This document shows positions 18,823 through 27,165 of a stretch of 45,817 nucleotides of DNA, piece by piece; the first letter of the stretch is position 1, and the number at the start of each line of letters is the position of its first letter. Under the pieces are notes generated by a model. That model saw only the letters and a list, made by a program, of their open reading frames with translations, did no database searches and was not told where the DNA came from. The stretch is from Bradyrhizobium diversitatis (lineage in GTDB: Bacteria; Pseudomonadota; Alphaproteobacteria; Rhizobiales; Xanthobacteraceae), in the NCBI RefSeq assembly GCF_016031635.1, contig NZ_JACEGD010000047.1:1-45817 (forward strand), read 5' to 3'. Both the position numbers and the translations under genes were made by a program.

Positions 18823-19788
18823 ATGGATCGCCGCAAATTCATGACCGGATGCCTCGGCCTGCCGCTCCTGGCGCATGCGGGTGGAGCGCAGGCGCAGGCC
18901 GGGCTGAGCAAGATCATCTTCCCGTTCGCAGCGGGAGCCGGCGGCGATACGCTGTGCCGGCTGATCGCGCAGGAGATGGCCCCGGTGCTGCAACGGACCA
19001 TCGTGGTCGAGAACCGCACCGGCGGCGACGGCCTGATCGGGATCAAGGCGGTGAAGGGCGCAAGCCCCGACGGCAGCATGGTGCTGGTGACGACCGGCCC
19101 CACCATGTACCTGCTGCCGATGGTGGAGACGACACCGAGCTTCGACACGGCCAGGGACTTCATGCCGGTGTCGCTGCTGGCGCGGTTCGAGTTCGCCGTC
19201 GTGATCGGCCCGGGGATCGACGTCCCGGATTTCAAGAGCTTTGTCGCCTGGCTGAAGGCGCATCCCGACAAGACGTCGTTTGGCGTGCCGAGCAACGGAA
19301 CCATCCCTCATTTCACGGGCTCCAGGCTCGAGAAGGATCTCGGCATTCCCCTGACCCGGGTGCCCTATCGCGGCAGCGCGCCGATTCTCAACGACCTCGT
19401 CGGCGGCCATATCTCGTTCGGCATTGTGACATTGGCCGATGCGCTGCCGCAGCATCGCGCCAAGGGCGTGAAGATCGTCGCGGTCGCGAGCGCCGAACGC
19501 TCGCCGTTCGCGCCCGACGTTCCGACGCTGAGGGAGAACGGCATCGATCTCGTCGCGGACGCCTGGTATGGCATGTGGCTTCCCGCCGGCAGCCCGCCGG
19601 AGTTTGCCGGCAAGCTCGGCGCGGCCGCGAGCGCGGCGCTGGCCAAGCCAGAGGTGAAGGAGAAGCTGACGGCGATCGGGATGATCCCGGTCGGGTCGAC
19701 GCCGGAAGGATTGACGAAGGAGCTCGCCGCAAACACGGCGTTCTGGCAGCCGATCGTCAAGGCGACGGGCTACAAGATCGAGAATTGA
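18823..19788 (+). CDS. Orphan tripartite tricarboxylate transporter receptor (TctC/Bug family)
   Basis: Periplasmic solute-binding protein of 321 residues. The N-terminus DRRKFM followed by a hydrophobic run and AQA resembles a Tat signal peptide. The Bug fold is recognisable: IIFPFAAGAGGDTLCRLIAQEM, VVENRTGGDGLIGIKAVKGASPDG, VPYRGSAPILNDLVGGHI and the C-terminal AWYGMWLPAGSPPE. The ligand (often a dicarboxylate or small aromatic acid) cannot be read from sequence. The start at 18823 is set by GAGAGG six bases upstream. No TctA or TctB membrane genes are nearby, so it would need a transporter encoded elsewhere, or serve as a sensor. It is transcribed away from proB. Confidence 0.88.
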   Translation: MDRRKFMTGCLGLPLLAHAGGAQAQAGLSKIIFPFAAGAGGDTLCRLIAQEMAPVLQRTIVVENRTGGDGLIGIKAVKGASPDGSMVLVTTGPTMYLLPMVETTPSFDTARDFMPVSLLARFEFAVVIGPGIDVPDFKSFVAWLKAHPDKTSFGVPSNGTIPHFTGSRLEKDLGIPLTRVPYRGSAPILNDLVGGHISFGIVTLADALPQHRAKGVKIVAVASAERSPFAPDVPTLRENGIDLVADAWYGMWLPAGSPPEFAGKLGAAASAALAKPEVKEKLTAIGMIPVGSTPEGLTKELAANTAFWQPIVKATGYKIEN

Positions 19789-19804
19789 ATCTATTTGGTC
19801 GACA

Positions 19805-20308
19805 ATGACAGAGCGGTTACTCGGCGCGGCGCGCGTGTTTGCGAGCAATTATCAGATCGTCGTGTGCGACGATCCATTCAGGTCCCTTGAGAGCGAGGAG
19901 AACTGGGACGCGGAGAAAACCAGGCAAGGTTTTGCCGGCGTGCCGGCGTTTCGAATGATTGGCACCGAAGCCGATCTTAACGACCATTGGGTTGAGCTGG
20001 TGTCGAGTGACGGGCCGCCTTCATCGGATGAGTGGCAGCGGATCACGTGCGTGCATTTCAGTTGCGAGAGCGGGCATATTCACGTCATGTCGGTGATCGA
20101 CACCGATCCTCCAATTTCTGCGGATATCGAGCGGGGTGACTACGCAGTCTACGTGGCTGGGCAAAATCTCGGAGTTGACCAGTCGAGCCTCGGTGAGACG
20201 GCCAAACTCTCGGACGCTGAAATCGCCGAGCGAAAGGATATGGAGTGGTACCGGCTCTTTCTGGTACCAGGTAAGCCGAAATTTGAAGGCCGTTTGGTCG
20301 ACCGTTAG
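19805..20308 (+). CDS. Hypothetical protein, faint ComJ-like pattern
   Basis: Unrecognised cytoplasmic protein of 167 residues with no signal peptide or membrane helix. It starts 16 bases after the TctC-like stop and may share that transcript. The order NYQIVVCDD, W-D-x-E, QGFA, EWQRITCVHF, GDYAVYVAGQNLG, YRLFLVPG is loosely similar to the ComJ (nuclease inhibitor) arrangement of short beta strands, which also has a WTD..QGFA segment and a closing GDY/YR-V strand. This is a weak pattern match by eye and not an assignment. Codon use is less GC-biased than in neighbouring core genes, consistent with acquisition by transfer. No ComI-like nuclease gene lies nearby. Confidence 0.6.
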   Translation: MTERLLGAARVFASNYQIVVCDDPFRSLESEENWDAEKTRQGFAGVPAFRMIGTEADLNDHWVELVSSDGPPSSDEWQRITCVHFSCESGHIHVMSVIDTDPPISADIERGDYAVYVAGQNLGVDQSSLGETAKLSDAEIAERKDMEWYRLFLVPGKPKFEGRLVDR

Positions 20309-20374
20309 TCGGCAGCATTTGCGCGGTCGTCGCTGGGCTTGATGCCTAGAGAGAGCGGCGCGCTCTCTCTATCC

Positions 20375-20487
20375 CCTCATCCTGAGGAGCGCGCTTTTGC
20401 GCGCGTCTCGAAGGATGAAAGGCCCCGCTGCTGCGGCTCGGCCTGCATGGTTCGAGACGGCGCTGTCGCGCCTCCTCACCATGAGGG
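20375..20487. repeat. Palindromic intergenic repeat (family E)
   Basis: The element begins CCTCATCCTGAGGAG and ends CTCCTCACCATGAGGG. Internal arms are CGTCTCGAA and TTCGAGACG. It lies between the convergent hypothetical gene and the sulfatase gene. Confidence 0.7.
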
Positions 20488-20489
20488 TC

Positions 20490-22124
20490 TTATAGTTTCG
20501 CGCGCTGCGCGATGCCGTCCTTGATCGCCGCGAGCTCTTTCTCGTCCCAGATGCCGATCAAGACCCCACCCTTCACCTGGAGCTGGTTATCGGCATAGGC
20601 CGCGATCTTCTCGCGCGGCGTGGTGATGTGGCCGTTCGGATGCAGCGCCCAGTCGAACAGCTCGGCCTGGAGGCGCGCGATGATGCCCGCGCATTCCGGA
20701 TCGTCGCCGCGATCGACGTATTCCTGAGGATCGGTTTCCAGGTCGTACAGCATCGGGCGGAAGCCGGAGGCGTGAATGTATTTCCAGCGGCCGTCGAACA
20801 CCATGAACAGGCGGCAGCGTTCAATCGGCTGGTTCAGCTTCAGCCGGACGTCCTGCATGGCGTAGTCGTATTCGGAGAATGCCACCTTGCGCCAATCCGG
20901 CGGCGTCGGCCCGCGCAGCAGCGGGAGCAGCGAACGTCCTTCGAGGATGTGGCCCGGCACCTTGCCGCCGAAATAATCGACGAAGGTCGGCGCAAGATCG
21001 ATCGCCTCGACCAGCGCGTCGCTGTGCGTGCCCCGCGTGGCGTCGGCCTCCTTCGAGGGATCGATGATGATGAGCGGGATCTTCGCCGACTGTTCGTGGA
21101 ACAGATCCTTCTCGCCCATCCAGTGATCGCCGAGATAGTCGCCGTGATCTGAGGTGAACACGATCATGGTGGTGTCCAAGAGGCCTCGGTCCTCCAGGAA
21201 CTTCATCAGCACGCCCATCTGGTCGTCGATCTGCGTGATCAGGCCCATATAGGTCGGGATCACCTTGTCGCGGGCATCGTCGCGCGCCATGTTGCGGGAG
21301 TAGCGCATGTCCATATAGGCGCCGAACACGGGATGCGGATTCTGTCGCTCGCGCTCGGAGCGGATTGCCGGAATCATGTCATCGGTCGAATACATGCTCG
21401 CATAGGGCTCCGGCGCGATGTAGGGCCAGTGCGGCTTGATGTAGGACAGGTGCAGGCACCACGGCCGGCCGTCGGTCTCGGCCTCGGTGATGAAGTCCAT
21501 CGCGCGCCGCGTCATGTAGGGCGTCTCGGAATGCTCGTCCGGCACGCGCGCGGCCTTGTCGGCATGCACCAGCAGCCAGCCGTTCTGCAGGGAGCCATCG
21601 TCGGCCGCGCCTGAATTGGCCCAATGCTCCCAGGGATTGGTTGCTTCAAAGCCCTGCTGGCGCAGATAGTCATCGTATTTCGGTCGCGGCCGCCCCGTGG
21701 GATGCAGGCCGTCGTCGCGCTCGTAAGGCTCGAACCCGCATTCGGCGACGTGCACGCCGATGATCGATTCCGGCGGGATGCCGAGCGCCTTCATGCCCTC
21801 GAGGTCGGGCGCCATGTGGGTCTTGCCGACCAGCACGTTGCGCACGCCGATCTTGCCCAGGTGATCGCCGAGCGTGGGCTCGCCGACGCGCAGCGGCCAG
21901 CCGTTCCAATGCGAGCCGTGCGAACGCATGTAGCGTCCGGTGTAGAACGACATCCGCGACGGCCCGCAGATCGGCGACTGCACATAGGCGTTGGTGAACA
22001 GCACGCCGCGCTTCGCCATGGCGTCGATGTTCGGTGTCTTCAGCGTGGGATGGCCGGTGCAGCCGAGATAATCATAGCGAAGCTGGTCGCACATGATCCA
22101 GAGAACGTTCTTCGCGCGCGCCAT
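20490..22124 (-). CDS. Sulfatase / phosphonate monoester hydrolase-type enzyme
   Basis: Alkaline-phosphatase-superfamily hydrolase of 544 residues, predicted to cleave sulfate or phospho/phosphonate esters. The N-terminal metal ligands are Asp13-Gln14 (MCDQLRYDYLG). The formylglycine precursor is Cys53 in CGPSR (residues 53-57), matching CxPxR; CGP-[AS]-R is the version found in rhizobial phosphonate monoester hydrolases. GKTHMAP, HLSYIKPHWPY and FTSDHGDYLGDH supply the remaining metal and substrate residues. No signal peptide is seen, so it is probably cytoplasmic, as those hydrolases are. Conversion of Cys53 to formylglycine needs a separate enzyme that is not in the window. AGGGA lies about 9 bases before the ATG. 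A palindromic repeat separates it from obgE. Confidence 0.88.
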   Translation of the reverse strand: MARAKNVLWIMCDQLRYDYLGCTGHPTLKTPNIDAMAKRGVLFTNAYVQSPICGPSRMSFYTGRYMRSHGSHWNGWPLRVGEPTLGDHLGKIGVRNVLVGKTHMAPDLEGMKALGIPPESIIGVHVAECGFEPYERDDGLHPTGRPRPKYDDYLRQQGFEATNPWEHWANSGAADDGSLQNGWLLVHADKAARVPDEHSETPYMTRRAMDFITEAETDGRPWCLHLSYIKPHWPYIAPEPYASMYSTDDMIPAIRSERERQNPHPVFGAYMDMRYSRNMARDDARDKVIPTYMGLITQIDDQMGVLMKFLEDRGLLDTTMIVFTSDHGDYLGDHWMGEKDLFHEQSAKIPLIIIDPSKEADATRGTHSDALVEAIDLAPTFVDYFGGKVPGHILEGRSLLPLLRGPTPPDWRKVAFSEYDYAMQDVRLKLNQPIERCRLFMVFDGRWKYIHASGFRPMLYDLETDPQEYVDRGDDPECAGIIARLQAELFDWALHPNGHITTPREKIAAYADNQLQVKGGVLIGIWDEKELAAIKDGIAQRAKL

Positions 22125-22222
22125 GCGTTCATCCCTGCATTTTCTTGATTATTTGATGCTGCTCTATCGAGAGCGCGATGACAAGCCGGGTGATGCGCGC
22201 ATTCATAGCCGCATCCTCCGCT

Positions 22223-22350
22223 GTCGTCCCTGCGAACGCAGGGACCCATAACCCCAGGCAGTGGTTTGGCGAAGACTGGTCGTTCGGGGACTACGACCAT
22301 CCGCAATCGATGGATCACGCGGTATGGGTCCCTGCGTTCGCAGGGACGAC
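22223..22350. repeat. Palindromic intergenic repeat (family B)
   Basis: The two ends are GTCGTCCCTGCGAACGCAGG and its near-exact complement CCTGCGTTCGCAGGGACGAC. Each arm also forms a small hairpin of its own (CCCTGCGAACGCAGGG). It separates the sulfatase gene from obgE. Confidence 0.85.
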
Positions 22351-22359
22351 AGTGAGAGC

Positions 22360-23400
22360 TTAAGCCGACCACGGCTCCGCTTCCGCCGCGCTCTTCGCCT
22401 TGGCGGAGACCGGGCTCTCGCCGATCACGTCCGCGAGCGCACGCAAGGCTTCTTTCACGCCTTGGCCCGTGGCGCCGGACAGCAGCAGCGGCGTCTTCTT
22501 CGCGGCGCGCTTGAGGCGGTCCTTCTGCTTCTTGAGCTCGTCCGGCTCGACCGCGTCGATCTTGTTCAGCGCGACGATCTCGATCTTGTCGGTGAGCTGT
22601 CCGCCATAGGCGTCGAGCTCCTTGCGCACGGTCTTGTAGGCCTTGCCGGCGTGCTCGCAGGTCGCGTCGACGAGATGCAGCAGCACCCGGCAGCGTTCGA
22701 CATGGCCGAGGAAGCGGTCGCCGAGGCCCGCGCCTTCATGCGCGCCCTCGATCAGACCGGGAATATCGGCCAGCACGAACTCGCGGCCGTCGGCGTTCAC
22801 GACTCCGAGCTGCGGATGCAGCGTGGTGAAGGGATAGTCGGCGATCTTGGGCTTCGCCGCGCTGACCTTGGAGAGGAAGGTCGACTTGCCGGCATTGGGC
22901 AGGCCGACGAGTCCGGCATCGGCGATCAGCTTCAGCCGCAGCCAGATCCAGCGCTCCTCGCCGGGCTGGCCGGGATTGGCGTTGCGCGGCGCGCGGTTGG
23001 TCGACGACTTGAAATGCGCGTTGCCGAAGCCGCCATTGCCGCCCTCGGCCAGCACGAACTTCTCGCCCACCTTGGTGAAGTCGTGGATCAGCGTCTCGCG
23101 ATCCTCGTCGAAGATCTGGGTACCGACCGGCACCTTGAGCACGATGTTCTTGCCGTTGGCGCCGTGGCGGTCCGAGCCCGAGCCGTTCTCGCCCTTCTGG
23201 GCCTTGAAGTGCTGCTGGTAGCGGTAGTCGATCAGCGTGTTGAGGCCATCGGCGACCTCGATGATGACGTTACCGCCGCGGCCGCCATTGCCGCCGGAGG
23301 GACCGCCGAATTCGATGAACTTCTCGCGGCGGAACGCCACGCAGCCGTTCCCGCCGTCGCCGGAGCGGATATAGACCTTTGCTTCGTCGAGGAATTTCAT
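22360..23400 (-). CDS. obgE: GTPase Obg/CgtA
   Basis: Essential ribosome-associated GTPase involved in assembly of the 50S subunit and the stringent response. It has 346 residues. The glycine-rich Obg fold occupies residues 1-158 (SGDGGNGCVAFRREKF, GGPSGGNGGRGG). The G domain follows: G1 GLPNAGKST, G2 with PFTT, G3 DIPGLIEGAHEGAGLG, G4 NKID, G5 SGATG. The start is MKFLDEAKVYIRSGDGGNG at 23400, the invariant Obg start; the open frame extends 14 codons further but without homology. It would normally be close to proB; the intervening 3.7 kb is discussed separately. Confidence 0.97.
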   Translation of the reverse strand: MKFLDEAKVYIRSGDGGNGCVAFRREKFIEFGGPSGGNGGRGGNVIIEVADGLNTLIDYRYQQHFKAQKGENGSGSDRHGANGKNIVLKVPVGTQIFDEDRETLIHDFTKVGEKFVLAEGGNGGFGNAHFKSSTNRAPRNANPGQPGEERWIWLRLKLIADAGLVGLPNAGKSTFLSKVSAAKPKIADYPFTTLHPQLGVVNADGREFVLADIPGLIEGAHEGAGLGDRFLGHVERCRVLLHLVDATCEHAGKAYKTVRKELDAYGGQLTDKIEIVALNKIDAVEPDELKKQKDRLKRAAKKTPLLLSGATGQGVKEALRALADVIGESPVSAKAKSAAEAEPWSA

Positions 23401-23485
23401 GGGCCATAGGTAGGCCAGCAGGTCCCCCGCGGCAACCCGCATTGCCCCGCGGTTTGGCCGAATTTCTCGCGAAATCGCGCCTTGC

Positions 23486-23968
23486 TTAACCTGCCGGGCG
23501 GCGCCGGATCAGGAATTTCTGCAGGCCGTCCAGCACCAGCTCCTTGCGCTGGTTGAACACGGTACTGCGAAGCGTCACCACGCCGGTCGAGCGACCCGGC
23601 ACCAGCTCGGTGACTTCGAGCGCGGGGTAGATCGTGTCGTCGGCGAACACCGGCTTGAGGAACCGGCTCGATTGCTCGAGGAAGCCGACCAGGGAGTCCT
23701 CGACCATGAACGGAAACAGGCCGGCGCCGGGCGCGGTGTGGATCAAGGTCTGGAAGCCGTGGGCGAGCAGATGCGGCATGCCGCGGCTGCGGCAATATTC
23801 CACGTCGTAGTGCACCGGATGGGTGTCGCCGCTCGCGGTCTGGAATGCGGCGAACACCGCCGAGGTCTGGGTTCGGCTCGGCAGCACGAAACGCTCGCCG
23901 ACGACGAAATCCTCAAACCAGCGTTGCGCGGGGATCATGCGATGCTGGGTGGGATCGAAGTCGGTCAT
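23486..23968 (-). CDS. MaoC-family (R)-hydratase-like protein
   Basis: Hotdog-fold protein of 160 residues, predicted to hydrate an enoyl thioester (or a related acyl-CoA reaction) in the cytoplasm. The catalytic motif SGDTHPVHYD matches the MaoC pattern GDxNPxH with Asp and His in place. FEDFVVGERF near the start and VTELVPGRSTGVVTLRSTVFNQ in the second half are typical of the family. ATG at 23968, with GAG upstream. It lies 85 bases upstream of obgE on the same strand and could be its operon partner. The substrate is not predictable. Confidence 0.85.
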   Translation of the reverse strand: MTDFDPTQHRMIPAQRWFEDFVVGERFVLPSRTQTSAVFAAFQTASGDTHPVHYDVEYCRSRGMPHLLAHGFQTLIHTAPGAGLFPFMVEDSLVGFLEQSSRFLKPVFADDTIYPALEVTELVPGRSTGVVTLRSTVFNQRKELVLDGLQKFLIRRRPAG

Positions 23969-24125
23969 GTCAGAGCTCTTTCGTCGCTGGGGCGTTCATC
24001 GCTACCGCGATGCGAAGAGTGCGACAATCCGTTCAATTCGGCTTGCGCGGGCTTGCCGCGGCGGCTCCCGTCATTAAAACGACCGCAAGCGACCCTATTC
24101 GCCGCTTTTCGACGCTCCCTCCGCC

Positions 24126-24212
24126 CGTCATTGCGAGCGGAGCGAAGCAATCCAGACTGCCTCCATCGAAGCAGTCTGGATTGCTTCGTCGCAGGAGCTC
24201 CTCGCAATGACG
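24126..24212. repeat. Palindromic intergenic repeat (family C)
   Basis: The left arm starts CGTCATTGCGAGCGGAGCGA and continues to GCAATCCAGACTGC. The right arm GCAGTCTGGATTGCTTCGTC runs to CTCGCAATGACG. It is in the divergent gap between the MaoC gene and the DMT permease gene. Confidence 0.85.
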
Positions 24213-24237
24213 AGCCTCTGAATCCGCACCCTTGCCA

Positions 24238-25152
24238 ATGTCCCTGTTCAAGACCCTCTCAGCCTATGACGACCGCTCGGCGCGGCTGGCCGGCATCGCG
24301 CTGATGGTGCTGTCGATCTTCATGTTCTCGTTCGGCGACGCCATGGGCAAGTTTCTGGTCGGCACCTATTCGGTTGGCCAGCTCTTGTTTCTGCGTGCCT
24401 GCGCGGCGCTGCTCCTGCTGTCGCCGATGATCTGGACGCAGCGTCACCAGTTCCTGCATCTGGAGCGGCCGGGCTTGCAGCTGATTCGCGTCGTGCTGTC
24501 GACGTTGGAAGTCGCGGCGTTCTTTCTCGCGACGGTCTATCTGCCGCTTGCCGACGTCATCACCTATTATCTGGCCGGTCCGATCTTCGTCACTGCGATG
24601 TCGGCGATCTTCTTAGGCGAGAAGGTCGGCTGGCGGCGCTGGACCGCCATCCTGATCGGCTTTTGCGGCGTCTTGATCGCGCTGCGCCCGTCCGCGCAGA
24701 CCGTCAGCCTGCCGGCGCTGATCGCGCTCGGCGGCAGCCTGTCGTTTGCGACCCTGATGCTGATCACGCGCAGCCTGCGCAAGACGCCCGACATCGTGAT
24801 GGCGTCTTCGCAATTCGTCGGCACGTTCTCGCTCGGCGCGGTGCTGTCGGCGTTTCACTGGGTGCCGCCGACGCCAGGCAGCCTCGTGATCTTCGCCGCC
24901 GCCGGTCTGATTTCGGTGACCGCGCTGTTCTGCGTCAACCGTTCGCTCAAGCTGGCGCCGGCCAGCGTCGTCGTGCCCTACCAATATTCGATGATCGTGT
25001 GGGCCGTGATCTTCGGCTTCGTCGTGTTCGGCGACGTGCCGTCGATCGCAACCCTCGTCGGCGCCGCCATCATCATCGGTGCCGGGTTCTACATCTATTT
25101 GCGCGAGCGGGATCTGGGGCACGCGACGCCCGAGGTGAATCCGCCGGCGTAG
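24238..25152 (+). CDS. DMT-superfamily permease (EamA)
   Basis: Inner-membrane transporter of 304 residues with about ten predicted helices in two EamA repeats (approximately residues 20-150 and 165-290). Repeat 1 starts GIALMVLSIFMFSFGDAMGKFL and ends IGFCGVLIALRP. Repeat 2 includes the loop SLKLAPASVVVPYQYSMIVWAVIFGFVVFGDVPS. The charged and proline positions typical of the family are present. Substrate is unknown; relatives include exporters of amino acids and metabolites. Start: ATG at 24238; a TTG two codons earlier is less likely. It is divergent from the MaoC gene and separated from it by a family C repeat. Confidence 0.88.
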   Translation: MSLFKTLSAYDDRSARLAGIALMVLSIFMFSFGDAMGKFLVGTYSVGQLLFLRACAALLLLSPMIWTQRHQFLHLERPGLQLIRVVLSTLEVAAFFLATVYLPLADVITYYLAGPIFVTAMSAIFLGEKVGWRRWTAILIGFCGVLIALRPSAQTVSLPALIALGGSLSFATLMLITRSLRKTPDIVMASSQFVGTFSLGAVLSAFHWVPPTPGSLVIFAAAGLISVTALFCVNRSLKLAPASVVVPYQYSMIVWAVIFGFVVFGDVPSIATLVGAAIIIGAGFYIYLRERDLGHATPEVNPPA

Positions 25153-25158
25153 CCACGA

Positions 25159-25306
25159 CGTCGTCCCGGGGCGCGCGAAGCGCGAGCCCGGGACCCATAC
25201 CCACAGGGAGTGGTGTGACGAAGACTCGGAGTGGGAGTTCTGCCCCTCACTCCTCCCTGGGATTATGGGTCCCGGGCTCGCGACTTCGTCGCGCCCCGGG
25301 ACGACA
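25159..25306. repeat. Palindromic intergenic repeat (family B)
   Basis: The arms are CGTCGTCCCGGGGCGCG and CGCGCCCCGGGACGAC, with inner arms GAGCCCGGGACCCATA and ATGGGTCCCGGGCTCG. The convergent DMT permease and GNAT genes end on either side of it. Confidence 0.85.
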
Positions 25307-25331
25307 GCGGAGAATGTGGTGAGCTCTTGCG

Positions 25332-25925
25332 CTATTTCATGCGTCGCGCACTGCTCCAGCTCTTCAGCGACGCCCAGACGCCGCGCGAGAGGCGGAAGCA
25401 GTCGACGGGCGTCGAGGAACCCAGCGCCAGGAAGCGGTGCAGCTGCACGCCGCTCCACTGGAAGCCGCACTTCTCCAGCACGTTGCGCGAGGCCGGATTG
25501 GTGACGCGCGCGCCGGCATGGAGATGCTCGTCCTCGAACTCCTCGAAGAAGAAATCGATCGCGCCGCGTGCGGCTTCGGTCGCATAACCCAGGCCCCAGT
25601 GCTCGACGCCGAGCCAGTAGCCGAGTTCGGCGTTGCCGGGCGTGGAGCAGTCGATGCCGACCATGCCGACCGGCCCGGTGTCGTGCTCGATCAGGAACAC
25701 GGTCTCGCTGCCGAGCGCGGCGGTGGCGCGGATGAATGCGACGGCGTCGTCCTGCGAATAGGGATGCGGCAGGCGCCGCGTGTTCTCGGCGACACGGCGG
25801 TCATTGGCGAGCCGGGCGATGGTCCTGACGTCGGCGAGGGTCGGCCGCCGCAAGGTCAGCCGCTCGGTGGCGACGACGCTGGGTCTCGCCTCCTGCAAGG
25901 TCACGCTCGAGAAATCCTGCAACAT
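25332..25925 (-). CDS. GNAT-family N-acetyltransferase (RimJ/RimL type)
   Basis: Predicted acetyl-CoA-dependent N-acetyltransferase of 197 residues, with RimJ/RimL-like layout. TERLTLRRPTLADVRTIARLAND opens the fold, ELGYWLGVEHWGLGYATEAARGAIDFFF contains the acetyl-CoA pyrophosphate-binding segment (the GxGxxT-like WGLGYATEA), and NPASRNVLEKCGF is the conserved C-terminal signature. ATG at 25925 is preferred over GTG at 25946 because GGAG lies six bases before it. It lies downstream of rpmA on the same strand but after that gene's terminator. The acceptor (protein N-terminus, sugar or small molecule) is unknown. Confidence 0.85.
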   Translation of the reverse strand: MLQDFSSVTLQEARPSVVATERLTLRRPTLADVRTIARLANDRRVAENTRRLPHPYSQDDAVAFIRATAALGSETVFLIEHDTGPVGMVGIDCSTPGNAELGYWLGVEHWGLGYATEAARGAIDFFFEEFEDEHLHAGARVTNPASRNVLEKCGFQWSGVQLHRFLALGSSTPVDCFRLSRGVWASLKSWSSARRMK

Positions 25926-25970
25926 GTCCGGCTCCGTGAAAGTCACTAATTCGAAGTGAGCAAGTCAAAG

Positions 25971-26000
25971 AAAAGGGGAGGCCGGTTTCCCGCCTCCCCT
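25971..26000 (-). terminator. Rho-independent terminator of rplU-rpmA
   Basis: A 9-bp stem, AGGGGAGGC (25974-25982) with GCCTCCCCT (25992-26000), is followed leftward by TTTTCTTTG. A second GC-rich hairpin (CCGCCGGT 26031-26038, ACCGGCGG 26048-26055) precedes it but lacks a T-run. Confidence 0.8.
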
Positions 26001-26076
26001 GGAGCCTTCGATCTCTCGATCTCTAGGACTCCGCCGGTTCAGTCGGGACCGGCGGACTCCAAATTTGATCCACCGT

Positions 26077-26346
26077 CTATTCAGCCGCCTCGGCGATCGG
26101 GAGTACCGATACGAAGGTGCGGCCGTTGGCTTTAGCCTGGAACGCAACGCGGCCCTCGATCTTGGCGAACAGAGTGTGGTCCGTGCCCATGCCGACATTA
26201 AGGCCCGGGTGCCAGGTCGTGCCGCGCTGACGCGCAATGATGTTGCCGGGAGTGACGATCTCCCCGCCGAACGCCTTGATACCGAGGCGCTTGCCTTTGG
26301 AATCGCGTCCGTTACGCGATGAACCGCCTGCTTTTTTGTGAGCCAT
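26077..26346 (-). CDS. rpmA: 50S ribosomal protein L27
   Basis: Ribosomal protein near the peptidyl transferase centre, 89 residues. AHKKAGGSSRNGRDSKGKRLGIK is the invariant N-terminal arm that reaches tRNA; GNIIARQRGTTWHPGLNVGMG and HTLFAKIEG follow. The bacterial form without the cleaved N-terminal leader of Firmicutes is present. GGAG lies about 9 bases before the ATG. It is 102 bases downstream of rplU and cotranscribed with it. Confidence 0.98.
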   Translation of the reverse strand: MAHKKAGGSSRNGRDSKGKRLGIKAFGGEIVTPGNIIARQRGTTWHPGLNVGMGTDHTLFAKIEGRVAFQAKANGRTFVSVLPIAEAAE

Positions 26347-26448
26347 GGCTCGTCTCCGAAATCCTGCGTATGTCTAGGTCAATTCCTTGACGGAATCATT
26401 TCAAAAGGTCTCACGCCTCAATTCGTGAACTGGCGTGATCGAATCTCG

Positions 26449-26835
26449 TTACTCGGCGGCTTCGGCTGCCGGCTCCTTGGCCACCTTCTCCCGCTTCGGG
26501 CGCGGGCCCTTGGTGGGCTTGGCGCCGTCCGTCAGGATCTCGCTGACGCGCAGCACGGTGATCTCGTCGCGGTAGCCGCGCTTGCGGCGCGAATTCTTGC
26601 GGCGGCGCTTCTTGAACGCGATGACCTTGGGGCCGCGCTTGTGGTCGAGCACCTCGACCGCCACGGAGGCACCCGCCACCGTCGGGACGCCCAGCACCGG
26701 CGTGTCGCCGCCGACCACCAGAACTTCATTCAACTGCACGATCGAGCCGACTTCGCCTTCGATCTTGCCTACTTCCAGGACATCATCCGGCACGACGCGG
26801 TATTGCTTGCCGCCGGTTTTGATGACTGCGAACAT
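26449..26835 (-). CDS. rplU: 50S ribosomal protein L21
   Basis: Ribosomal protein of 128 residues. MFAVIKTGGKQYRV at the N-terminus, the acid-rich middle GKIEGEVGSIVQLNEVL and KVIAFKKRRRKNSRRKRGYRD with the L21 signature are clear. A C-terminal extension of about 25 residues rich in Lys, Pro, Glu and Ala goes beyond the shortest L21 proteins, as is common in this group. GAAGGA lies 8 bases upstream of ATG. First gene of rplU-rpmA. Confidence 0.98.
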   Translation of the reverse strand: MFAVIKTGGKQYRVVPDDVLEVGKIEGEVGSIVQLNEVLVVGGDTPVLGVPTVAGASVAVEVLDHKRGPKVIAFKKRRRKNSRRKRGYRDEITVLRVSEILTDGAKPTKGPRPKREKVAKEPAAEAAE

Positions 26836-26854
26836 CGTTTTTTTCCTTCGTGTT

Positions 26855-26895
26855 CAATCCCGGCCTCGCGACTGATATCGTCGGGGCCGGCTTTT
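26855..26895 (-). promoter_or_regulatory. Hairpin in the rplU leader
   Basis: The 6-bp stem CCGGCC (26860-26865) with GGCCGG (26885-26890) lies about 25 bases upstream of rplU. Read rightward it is followed by CTTTTTG and looks like a terminator, but no rightward gene ends nearby; read leftward it lies in the rplU mRNA leader just before the ribosome binding site. It may be an autoregulatory L21 leader structure; that is inference. Confidence 0.35.
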
Positions 26896-27165
26896 TGTCA
26901 GTCGCTAAGGGTTTATGCGCGATTGTGCGGGCGGGGCTTACCCCTTTGAAAACCCACGCAAAAGCAAGCGGCGCGAGAAACGCCCCGCGCCGGCTATGGG
27001 ACTTATAGCCGCTGGACGCCGCGAGTCAAGGAAAACCGCGGGAAAAGGCCCGAGATCTGAAGGATTTGGAGCGTTTGCGAGAGCGGAGCGGAATCTCGGC
27101 CCGGGCTGCAACCATCGGGTTCCCTCGCCGTTGTCCTCGCAAATCTCTCGCGGGCAAGGGCTATC

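Noticed and set aside
18619..19848. Long open frame continuing proB upstream by more than 400 codons
   Set aside because: No domain in the extension; it runs antisense to the TctC-like gene and arises from GC-rich codon bias.
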